Assembly: GCF_051622035.1 (NCBI RefSeq)
Contig: NC_135361.1
Span: forward strand, 26,839,205 to 26,903,204
Length of the DNA stretch: 64,000 nucleotides
DNA from: Arctopsyche grandis
Lineage: Eukaryota; Arthropoda; Insecta; Trichoptera; Hydropsychidae
Direction of reading: 5' to 3'
Under the pieces are notes generated by a model. It did not search any database. It was not told the origin of the DNA and saw only the letters and a program-made list of their open reading frames with translations. Shown in pieces: positions 10,237 to 20,400 of this stretch (positions are counted from its first letter, which is position 1; each line of letters begins with the position of its first letter). Both the position numbers and the translations under genes were made by a program.

Positions 10237-13095
10237 CTAAGGAATTTTCACCGGAACACCTTTCACCGCTACATAACTATCTCGCCCATCAATAAGTGCC
10301 AAAAGTTCCTGCCTTCCCTTTTTGCTATCACAGGCACAGTGTACGAGGGCAGTCAGATGCTTAACCGAATACTCTCTATGTTCGGAAATAAATTCCCCGA
10401 GCAGAGACTGTGGAAGATAATATCCCTTGACGTACACATCGACGTACTCTTGAAACGGCGACGGCTTAATTCCCGAGATTTTCTCCATCTTAGAAAGCAG
10501 CTGAGTATAATCCAATTGCATCAAGCCGCGTCCGCTATCCGAACACTTATTGACATTCGAAAACCCTTCCACGAGTGTATGCACGACGAACTTAGAAATG
10601 GAAGACCAGAGAGCTCGGTGAACCTCATCTGTCACGGGCACTTTCTGTCCGACCTGATCTAAACGCATCGAAAACACTTGAATATCCCGCACTATCTGAT
10701 CTACATAACTACTGTGTTGTGACATGACATTCTTGACCTCCCAATTCACTTGCGACATGCTTATCAGTATATTTCTCACGTTGAAAACTTGAGAAGACAC
10801 GCACATGTAAATCGGCACTCTGATATCCACCGTGGCGTATACCGTCTGTTCGAAAAATGTCTGTAAAATAATCTTCTGATGCGGCTGTATAAGATTTTCT
10901 AAGTACGGCTGGAGTATGTCTAATTGCTTGGATAAAAATAACAGACTTTCCACGGCCGCTATTCTTTCAGCGAGTCCATGCAAAGTTTCAGGATTGCTCA
11001 AATTTACCAACTGGGAAGCTTGAGGTCTTAAATACTTAGTCGGCATGCTCTGTTCCTCATCGGCAGAAGGAACCATCTCGGTATCCTCAGATAAAGTAAT
11101 GTTATTGCCGACTCTTCTAATAATCCAATTCAATTTAGCTGAATATAGAGTAGAAGACGAAACTTTCAAATCCGAAGCGAAGAAGTAATGAACCGAATAC
11201 AAGTAATAGTCAAACATTTGAATCATCAACATGACGACTTCGAAAGACACTTGCTTTAAAAATCTACACATTTGTAAGTATTGACCGATGTCTCTCAGAA
11301 TCGAAAGGGCCGTGTTCGTTACGATTATAGTATCCGTTGAAGTCTTCTTCAAAGCACTTTTATTCGTTGTATGCAACTTTGTGGGATCTGATTCAGTTTC
11401 GTCGACAAAGTCTCTTTTTAGCTCATCGGGTTCGTCGTCGTCGGAGATGTCGGTGCTTTGATCGTCTGAATAATTGTCCAATTCGTTCTCTAGTATGTCT
11501 TCATCTATGGCACTATCGTTGCGAAAGATGTGGAATGGAGTGTGTTTGGAATTCCGTGTGAAATACCTACCGATGTAAAAACTATCAGACGGAGCCGACG
11601 ACCCTGCATCGGACGAATGAGTTTTCGTCGATATCGGAGTGTCTCTGTTTTTCACCGTAGCACTGCTCATATTGGAGCACGCTTTAATGTGACGCTTCAA
11701 CTTGTCGAACTCTTGAAGGTGCATCAAATTGAACGACGACTTCACCGGACACAATTCCCATCCTTCATTCTCGAGAAAGATCCTCAGGACTTCCATGCGT
11801 CCAGCATGATAATTCTTCAAATATGCGATCGTACGATTTTTGATGAAGTTCTGAAGACCGTCAGACGTGTCTCCACAAAACTCCTCACCGACGGATATTA
11901 ATCGTTTGAGAATGCCCAATACACGTACAAACTTCTCGAACGGATACTGAGACAGATCTGACTCGGTCAAAAAGGTCTTCACTTTAAATTGAACGTCATG
12001 CCAAATTTTCAACAGGCCGTTTTTCAACTTTTCCCTGACATACTCCCGGTTGACGTTGATTTCGAAATCAGACGTCTCTTGAAAGTATTCGAAATTTTCC
12101 AGCGAGCTCTCGTTCTGCTTAGTATTCCAATTGACGACGTGGTGATAGCTCAACATTATAGCCCACAGCCTATCACAAAGATCAAGCAGACAAATTACGA
12201 CACTACTCTCTTTTACATTTGCACACAATTCCTTAAACTTCAACTGTTCGTTTGAATTTTCACCGTTGTCCTTTTGATGAACTGTGATAGCTTGTAAGGC
12301 CGCATTGTTAATCGCAGATGCAAAGTGCATGTGCAGTTGATCCATCGCCACTTGAGTCTTATTCAAAAGCGAATAGGCCCGTTGTAGCTTAGTGAAAGTC
12401 TCATCGTCGAAATTGTAACAGATACTGGCTAACACTACGTCTAATTGCTCCTCAGCTAAATCCAACGTATCCTGAAGCCTTTGCGTCAACGAAGCCACGC
12501 ACTTGAAATGGCGATGTTCAGATGCCGCTTTCTGCCCAGCTAAAACCAACCTAACGGCGGCTTCGTATTCCCTGCTCCGCATCAAATTCTGAACTTCGTC
12601 CTCTGCTTGTCGAAGATTCCTTATAGTATTCAAAGATCGCAATACTCCTTGAACGATTTGTTTCTTTCTGAAGTTTGCCAATATTGCAAATGTAGAAACC
12701 GTCAGGTTGGATTTTGCAGTCTTCAGCTCGTATCTGCTACGTCTGCAGGTCTGTATCGCTTCGGCTAGCTGCTGTTGAACGGTCGTGATCTCTTTGAACT
12801 CTTTATCGCAAGCGTCCCTCTTCTGAGAAATTAAATGAAGGGCTTTGTTCGAGACGACTTGCTGTTGTCGTTTCAGCTTCATGAACATTTCTTCAATGGC
12901 GGTGCAGTCTGGAGGGAATGGTGCTTTTTCAAGGACGTATCTACCCGGATCGACAGTTTCCGAGCTGGAGAAGTAAAATTGATCTATCTCTTTGAATACC
13001 TCCATATCAGCAGGACAATTCTCTCCGACATTAGTTCTACTATTGATTGTAATGCAATCAGCATTTTTCAACTGATTTGAATTATTTCTCTCCAT
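10237..13095 (-). CDS. Vps50: Syndetin / VPS50 (EARP tethering complex subunit)
   Basis: A single uninterrupted coding exon of 952 residues, close to the usual syndetin length. VPS50 replaces VPS54 in the GARP-like EARP complex and tethers vesicles in endosomal recycling and dense-core vesicle maturation. The N-terminal Vps54_N-like coiled region (about residues 50-290) contains KKQIVQGVLRSLNTIR and LNKTQVAMDQLHMHF. A long acidic, Ser/Asp-rich linker lies around residues 530-580. The C-terminal DUF2451-like part contains GIKPSPFQEYVDVYVKGYYL. The sequence TTTTAG sits directly before the ATG on the minus strand, so a 5'UTR intron is likely. The absence of coding introns contrasts with the neighbours and could reflect an ancient retrocopy that replaced the parent, or intron loss. 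Confidence 0.94.
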   Translation of the reverse strand: MERNNSNQLKNADCITINSRTNVGENCPADMEVFKEIDQFYFSSSETVDPGRYVLEKAPFPPDCTAIEEMFMKLKRQQQVVSNKALHLISQKRDACDKEFKEITTVQQQLAEAIQTCRRSRYELKTAKSNLTVSTFAILANFRKKQIVQGVLRSLNTIRNLRQAEDEVQNLMRSREYEAAVRLVLAGQKAASEHRHFKCVASLTQRLQDTLDLAEEQLDVVLASICYNFDDETFTKLQRAYSLLNKTQVAMDQLHMHFASAINNAALQAITVHQKDNGENSNEQLKFKELCANVKESSVVICLLDLCDRLWAIMLSYHHVVNWNTKQNESSLENFEYFQETSDFEINVNREYVREKLKNGLLKIWHDVQFKVKTFLTESDLSQYPFEKFVRVLGILKRLISVGEEFCGDTSDGLQNFIKNRTIAYLKNYHAGRMEVLRIFLENEGWELCPVKSSFNLMHLQEFDKLKRHIKACSNMSSATVKNRDTPISTKTHSSDAGSSAPSDSFYIGRYFTRNSKHTPFHIFRNDSAIDEDILENELDNYSDDQSTDISDDDEPDELKRDFVDETESDPTKLHTTNKSALKKTSTDTIIVTNTALSILRDIGQYLQMCRFLKQVSFEVVMLMIQMFDYYLYSVHYFFASDLKVSSSTLYSAKLNWIIRRVGNNITLSEDTEMVPSADEEQSMPTKYLRPQASQLVNLSNPETLHGLAERIAAVESLLFLSKQLDILQPYLENLIQPHQKIILQTFFEQTVYATVDIRVPIYMCVSSQVFNVRNILISMSQVNWEVKNVMSQHSSYVDQIVRDIQVFSMRLDQVGQKVPVTDEVHRALWSSISKFVVHTLVEGFSNVNKCSDSGRGLMQLDYTQLLSKMEKISGIKPSPFQEYVDVYVKGYYLPQSLLGEFISEHREYSVKHLTALVHCACDSKKGRQELLALIDGRDSYVAVKGVPVKIP

Positions 13096-14057
13096 CTAAA
13101 ACAAAATCAATATAAACTTTAATATCAAAATTATATCTGCACGTTATATGTAAGTAAGTACATTCGAACATAATTCCGAAGCAAAAAATATTTATATATA
13201 ATACAAAACAAAAAACATTAAACACATAAAACATTTAACAAAAAACATTTAGGCTCGGAATGTGATTTATGAGATTATTTAAACTAAAGCTTGTGAATTG
13301 CAACTCAATCTTAAAATTCAACGACTTAAAAAAGCTACATAGTAAGTAACTTATTTATATTTTATAATTTTGAGAATCCTAATTTTTACATTGTAACATA
13401 CACTTCAGAATAAGAAAAGAAAAATATGCAATAGGAATAAGCAAATCCTATCTAGTAAATATAAATATATGATATAAAATGATTTTTATCCACTATAAAT
13501 AGAATTACGTTTAAAAACATTTTTCTTGCATTTTATAAAAAAAATCTATTTTGTTTCGAATAATTTTCTGTATATATATTATTCAGTTTATTTGCAATAA
13601 ATTTGCAATTAAAAAATAAATAAATTACAGTTAATTATTGTGCAACGTTGAAACGCAATTGCACATATTTATGATTAAGTATGCAAAAAAATATTTACCT
13701 TAATTTTTTGATAATAGCGCAAAAGACGTCGAATCAAATAATTATCATGCCTTAGATCAGCAAGAAATAACCATGTTTTACTAATATACGTGAATAATGA
13801 ATGAAGTGCGGCATATTGTGACAGCTGTCAGTTGTGACTATTATACTTGGAATATCGGCCATGCCCTTGTCATGAAAATAAAAATATATTATATGCTGTA
13901 AATAAAGGATTTCCTTTTACTATATTGGGTAGGTAAATTAACAAGATGTATTCCTTTGAAATGTGGTGCTATCGTAGAATGATGAAGATCTCCTGGAAGG
14001 ATCACATGAAAAACGAAACTGTCCTCCAACTGCTTCACAAAATAAAATGCTTTTTTT
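13096..14057. other. VPS50 upstream region
   Basis: AT-rich intergenic DNA that probably contains the VPS50 5'UTR intron and promoter. No strong core promoter motif or further gene is recognised. Confidence 0.4.
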
Positions 14058-14596
14058 GGTTCGGTGATTACTGGTCACAAAGTCACTAAAATCTCTATAA
14101 CGGAACATCTGGCAGCTGAAAAGTCCATCATACTAAGAACTTGAGTGCCAAATATTGCGTATTCGCGATTTTAATATGAAACATTGTCTTTTTGACCACC
14201 GCAATGTGACGAATAATCCAATTACCGCTATTTTACCGTAAATCTTCATAAAGTGGAATATTTTGGCCACGTTACTCGTGACACCAACTATCGTCTTCTA
14301 CAGAATAATGAAAGGGAAAGTAGAGAGCAAACCGTGGCTTTGAAGAAAGAGGCTCTCTTGGTTCCGGAACATTTCGACTTGCCCAAGATAAAACAAAGTT
14401 CGCACAGTGTGTTAATAATGTTAAACGGAGTATTGCGCAAATTGCGATCGCGCGCACGATAATCGTTGCATTCAAATATCTGGCACTGAAGTTTTCGTCA
14501 GTACAATATTTCTCGTGGGTTTCAATTGATGGAGTTTTTGGGTGCCAGATGTTCCATGATCAAGATTTTAGTGACGTGCGCCAGATCGGAATAACC
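14058..14596. mobile_element. GGTTCGGTGATT-family composite element with LINE scrap
   Basis: The left end GGTTCGGTGATTACTGGTCA is followed by GGAACATCTGGCAGC, GAACTTGAGTGCCAAATATT and CAATGTGACGAATAATCC. The right end is an inverted relative (CCAGATGTTCC ... TAGTGACG ... CCACCGAAACG). Inside, near 14253, the plus strand encodes EYFGHVTRDTNYRLLQ, typical of the C-terminal end of a LINE reverse transcriptase. The left half is closely related, in reverse, to the element at 28670-29147. Confidence 0.65.
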
Positions 14597-14639
14597 ACCG
14601 AAACGTTAATAATATCTGCCCGTGGTAGTCATTTACGCC

Positions 14640-15378
14640 CGAACCCGGATACCACACAAGAAGAGAAAATAGATATACTGCATATATTGCCACGCCTATC
14701 GTATATTGAAAGTTAAGTTCGGGTGATAGGTTTCGACCGTTTACCGGCCTATGGAAACTCAGTTGAGTTTTGAAGAGAATCTATATTGCTCGATTAGTAC
14801 AGGTAGTAGAAGTAAGTAGTTGCTTCGACGGAATGAGCCAGGTCACCCTCCTGAAGCTCACTGGCATCTGGGGACGATGCGCTGGTTTATATTCTCGTTG
14901 ATTGTGCAACGCGAAGCTCGGCTGGTGAGATCACGTTCTGGAAGATTCCTACGTACAGTTCCTAGAGCTCTCACCCTCTTCATACGCCCCTGTTTACGGA
15001 ACAGCCAGAAGCGTCTACGTGGAGGAAGGACTCGTGACCGGGTCTCCAGCTTTTCTCCCGCCAGCTCGTACAGCTAGCTGCAATACGACGACAACTTGCA
15101 ACCAGGAGAACTCCTACGACAGATAACGACACATTCCAGGTCAGTCCATGTGTTCCGATACCAGTCGTTCTCAATCGAGATGCCGCCTGACGTATGTTGT
15201 AGTTGCTCAGCGGTAGAGCGTGGCGTGGTTTTCCTCAATGGTGCCTTCCTTCGTCGTCTCTGGTCTGGTCTCTGATGATGGAGTACAGCGTGTGTTTGAG
15301 TGTAATGTGGGGAGAAGGAAATGGCGGGAGAATATATCCAATGACAACAGGTCGTAAATCTGTTTATAGTGATTATAT
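14640..15378. other. GC-rich segment of unknown origin
   Basis: Markedly more GC-rich than the surrounding DNA, with open frames in several directions but no recognisable protein motif. An A-box-like stretch (GTTGCTCAGCGGTAGAGC at about 15203) resembles a tRNA, but no B box follows at the right distance. Together with 16467-17150 it flanks the young LTR-bearing element, so both may be parts of one older repeat interrupted by it. Confidence 0.3.
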
Positions 15379-16466
15379 TGTGGCGGCTCGCTTATACGAC
15401 ATGGTCGAGTTTGGTTGCCTTCCTGCGAGTGGGGACCAACCCGGCTGGGTTCGGAGAGCCGCTACTCACTCTGTCTTCAGCTGTCATATAATAAACACGT
15501 GCATTAACATGCCAGTCGTCTCATTCGTTCATCCTCTATACTGGTGACCCCCGACATCGAGCCACGCAGCCTCGATCAATTTCAATATGCCGCTCATCCC
15601 TGCCTCGCCGAGCCAGGCGGGAGAAGCTACCCGCCGCGCCCCCATCGCCATCAACAGAGCGCGTCGCGGCCCGCGGGTGACAATAAACGAGCAGACACGG
15701 CTACCTACCTACCTACCTACCGACTGGAGTCCAGCCAACGTCGACGACAGGTGCTTTTAAAAAATGGGGGAGCGAATGAGACGACGATCTTGACAGCTGG
15801 ATGTGGAGTCATGCGCGATCCACTACACATAGAACGGTCATCCAGCACCACAAGACATACACCACCTCAGCACCATCATCATCATCAAGGCCCCGTCCGT
15901 CCCCACGAGCGTCGTCACGCCGAGACGGGCGGTAGCGCTACAACACCTCCACGAGCCACAACGACTCACAGTCCAGCTCGGAGTATCATCAACCACATCG
16001 ATGCCCCTGCCGCCCCCACCGCCCCACCAACCGACATCAGCCTCGGAAGAGCGGCGCCGCCGCAGCATCGCATCGCATCGGCGCGACCATCGGACCACCC
16101 ACCGTCCTGCTCGCGACGTCACCGCCCTCGAATCTACCGACCATTCAGGGCGGTACACCTATGTACACAGCGGATGACCCACGTCAACAATTTTTTTCTC
16201 CCCACGTAATAATTTTTTCTCTTTGTGTAACAATAATTTTTTTCTTTTGTAAAATTTGTTTCTTTGTAATTTTGGTATCGCTGATGCTGGGGGGGGGGAG
16301 TGATGTGGCGGCTCGCTTATACGACATGGTCGAGTTTGGTTGCCTTCCTGCGAGTGGGGACCAACCCGGCTGGGTTCGGAGAGCCGCTACTCACTCTGTC
16401 TTCAGCTGTCATATAATAAACACGTGCATTAACATGCCAGTCGTCTCATTCGTTCATCCTCCATAA
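15379..16466 (+). mobile_element. Small non-autonomous LTR element (TRIM-like, fossil)
   Basis: Two direct repeats of about 160 bp (15379-15541 and 16304-16466) start TGTGGCGGCTCGCTTATACG and differ at about one base, so the insertion is recent. A primer-binding-site-like TGGTGACCCC follows the first LTR, and a G-rich polypurine tract precedes the second. Each LTR has an AATAAA signal. The internal region of about 760 bp has no recognisable gag or pol and includes Pro/His-rich low-complexity sequence, so the element looks non-autonomous. Family undetermined. Confidence 0.75.
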
Positions 16467-17150
16467 TATTTCCGTAAAATATACAGAGAGCAAGCAGGGG
16501 GGAAATGGGGGGGGGGGGTTCGTATACAAAGAAGTATGGCGGGATTGAGGTTATTGTACCAAATACGCGTGGCTACGTGGTCTGACTTCGAGGCGAAGAC
16601 AGACCAGGCTTCCTTACTAAGAATCCGGACGAATACTGGAGCTGATCTCCAAGTATCGTCTGCAGGCGATCAGATTCGAACCGTGCGGTGTCTCGATAGT
16701 AAGGAAACCGCCGAGAGCGAGAGTTGATCACTCGTCGGTGGCTGAGTAGGAATAGGCAGAGAAACCGCGCGCAAAACGCGGCGTCTCATAAACAATAGCC
16801 TGTTTTCGTGGGTCGTAACGCCACGAACGCCGACCATCAGGCAATTGGTCTGAACATTATGGTTTCCCTTTAGAACGTGTTCCTAGAGGACACCTGTTCG
16901 CCCTGCGCATCCCAACATGGCAGCCATTTCCGCGCATAAAGGTGTTCGTCACAGCTGCTAATTAACGCCCAATAATAATAAAAATCGATCCATGATTAAT
17001 TTAACAAGTGATTTGATCATTTTAAAACTATTCATCGCGATTATACGTGCGATATTATTAAAAAGAAGAACAAAAGGTCAAGTAAAACATTTTGCACCAT
17101 TGAAATAAGCTATTAATCGAATAACCAACACTTTTCGGCATCGAAACCGC
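16467..17150. other. GC-rich segment right of the LTR element
   Basis: GC-rich, with a G run near 16509 and a GGTTCGAATC B-box-like string on the minus strand near 16676. No coding motif is recognised. See 14640-15378 for the suggestion that the two are halves of one older element. Confidence 0.3.
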
Positions 17151-17333
17151 GGTAAACGGACTACTAGTCATATGTGAACCAGTCACAGGACAACCGGTCA
17201 CAGTTCACGAGAAAACTGGTTGACCGATTTTAGGGTGTGACCAGTTTTCTCGTGACCAGTTTTAGTGTGACGGGTGATCACGTGTGACCGATCTAGAGCG
17301 ACCGGTTCACATTTGACTAGTAATCACCGAACC
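17151..17333. mobile_element. ACTGGTCAC palindromic element, copy B (short)
   Basis: Starts GGTAAACGGACTACTAGTC and ends AGTAATCACCGAACC. The arms are shorter than in other copies and part of the left arm is missing. The flanks GAAACCGC (17143-17150) and GAAACCGG (17334-17341) form an 8-bp duplication with one mismatch. Confidence 0.85.
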
Positions 17334-17475
17334 GAAACCGGAAAACAATTTAAAAAAAAATAACAGTATTATGGCCAAAATAGATTAGGCGTCAAGTGTC
17401 ATATGACAGTTTGTTTGCGGTTCTTACGGCATCTCCATATCTAAATTTTTAATAGCTGTTGGATCAAAAGCGGCC

Positions 17476-20400
17476 ATGGCTCAACCTGTCTACAATCCGG
17501 TTAATATTTCTGAACACACAACATTATATGTTTAGCTAAATAAGAAACCTATGTAAATATTGCATTCGCAGTGACCTTAGCAATGGCAAAGATGAGTCAT
17601 ATATCAAACAAATCCAAAAGAAAATGTGCACTTACTCTGTGTTCTACACGATACGAGTGCACTCGTATCGTTTCAAAAACTACAAACCACTGACAAAAGA
17701 TTAAATAATGATTTTTATCAAATAAAATAATAATTAGCTAGAGGCATGTTATTCATTCATGTTAATCTCAGATCATTGTCTGATAAAATTTATCCCAAAT
17801 ATTTATACACCTATCTCTGGGTATTTTTATTTACCTCGCTTTAGAAACATGCTTGCTATCAAATCATTTGATTTGCATAAAACACCATATGTTCATATTT
17901 ATTAAAATATATTAAGCTTGTTGTAGATTATATTGTACTAATCAAAGATAAATTTGAAACTGCATAGATTTTACTAATTACTGATATTTGTAAGTAATGA
18001 CCACTGTGAAGAAACAATCGCTCGAGTCTTCGATTCAAGAAAAACAAGTTCGATTGTTCATTCATAACTAATTATATTTTGACCAATGAAGTTTCTTATA
18101 GATTTATATATATTTTAGCTATCAAGCTAATTAAAAAATACATCTTAATTATTATACTTAACTCTAAAATTTATAATTAACTTATATGTACTGTCCCTCA
18201 CAGAGGTGTCTCTTCGCACCTCGCAGGAATGCATCCATGTTTTTAGCAGACCTGACGCACTCAGGGAGGGCATTATACATGAGCACACCCCTGTGAAAAA
18301 CACCCCCAGCCGTCTTATTCTTTCTTACTCTACTTACAACTAGTTTGTCCTTATTTCTAGTATAAAAACTATGTTTATCTCTATTCCTTATTATATAATC
18401 ATCAAAATATTTAGGTAATAACTTATGATCTAACTTATAAACAAAAGACAATGTACTAATATTTAGACTAATTCTAATACTCATCCATTCTTATTCATCT
18501 AACATACTTCCAATACTCTTAAATCTACTCACATTCAAAATAGCTCTCATAGCTTTATTCTGTATTTTTTGCATTTTTTCTAAATCTTGGCCACTAAACA
18601 AATTAAGCACAGTGGCACAATAAACCACATGTGGCAAGACAATTGAATTAAACACTAAAATTTTACTTTTTTTACTTAAAATATTTCTTAATCTACATAA
18701 TACACCAACTTTTCTAGCCATTTTTTTTATTATATAGTCAGCGTGCATTTTAAAATTTAGTCCTGAATCTATGTATACACCTAAGTATTTTATATTTTCA
18801 ACTTTTTCAATTAACTTATCATCAATTCTAATTTCATTCAATATATTTTTATTTTTACCATTCAACCACATCATTTTTGTTTTATTCACATTCAACTTTA
18901 ATTTATTTTCACACAACCAGTCATTCACATAATTTAATTCTATATTTAAAATCTCAGACATTACATCAACATTCTTTCCAATTATATATATCAATGTATC
19001 ATCTGCAAACAAATGTATTTTACACATCTTAATTACCTTAACAATATCATTTATATATAATATAAATAATAAGGGTCCCAATTTGGACCCTTGCGGCACT
19101 CCATGAGGTGTTACAAATTCAGAGGATAACACCTTATCAATTTTTAATATTTGCCTTCTATTATTTAAGTATGATTGAAGCCACTTTAATACTATACCAT
19201 TTATTCCTAACTTATATAATTTTTGTAATAAAATAATCCTATCTACTGTTTCGAACGCTCGCTTAAAACCTAGAAAAACTGCTCCAACAACCATGCTAGA
19301 TTCATCCATCGCCTCCATCCAATCAGAAACCACCAATTGGATAGCGGTTTCTGTTGAATGTTTCACTCTAAATCCAGACTGTTCCACAACCAAACAATCA
19401 TTTATACTAATGAACTCTTTCAATTGAATCATAACGATTTCCTCCAGCATCTTCTCAACAATTGGTAACATATTGATGGGCCTCATTTCGCTGGCTTTAT
19501 GTGTGCCAGTAACCTTTGGTACCGGTACAATAGTAGACACCTTCCATGCATCCGGGACGGATCCCACTTCTAACGATTCATTTATTAATTTCAGTAACTG
19601 AGGTCCAACCATGTCCCAAGGGTTGATTAAAATATCTAGAGTCAATCCATCCATACTAGAAACTGATTTCATGCCCTTCAATACACCATTTAATCCCCCC
19701 ATTTCCACTAATTTAAACCTATCAAACTTATTTAAACCCAAATTAATATCATCATTCACACTATTATGCCTTGTTTGTATTGAATTAACTATATCATTCA
19801 CACTATTGATGTAAAACTCATTCAATCTTTCAACCATATCCTCTTTATCATTATATACTACCCCCTCGACTTCTAATTCATTCAAAGAAAGATTTTTTCC
19901 CCCGGAAATCAAAGTTTTAATTATTCGCCACATTTTTGTGGGATCTTTTTTTGCACCATCTATATTTCTTTCATGCCAATCCCTCTTCGCATTACGCAAA
20001 ACATTCACACATTTATTCCTCTTCCTTTTATACTCTAACCAAGCCTTTTCTTATTGGATTCCATCCATAGCCTTAATAATTTTATATCTTTTATAACTAA
20101 CATTCTTATCAACTAAGCTTTCCTTTACTTCCTTGGTAAACCAAGGTTTCAGCTTATGCTTATGCATGATTCTTGTGGTTTTTACGCATTTACTTTTAGA
20201 ATATGTTATATTACGATACATTATCTCCCACATTTCATTCACACTATCACCATCCTTTCCCCATACACACTCCTTTAACAATTCATTCATCGATTGATAA
20301 TCAATGTTTTCTCTTTCAGTCACCTGCATACTTTTAAGTCCTCCGTCAACCTTATTAACTATTACATTACCGTAACTTAAATCATCCCTTAAATACAATA

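Noticed and set aside
15203-15225. tRNA-like A box (GTTGCTCAGCGGTAGAGC)
   Set aside because: No B box follows within 30-60 bp and no cloverleaf can be drawn; probably chance within a GC-rich repeat.
15544-16209. 221-codon frame rich in Pro, His, Arg and Thr
   Set aside because: It lies inside the small LTR-bearing element, is low-complexity, resembles no known protein and is probably an accident of GC-rich sequence.
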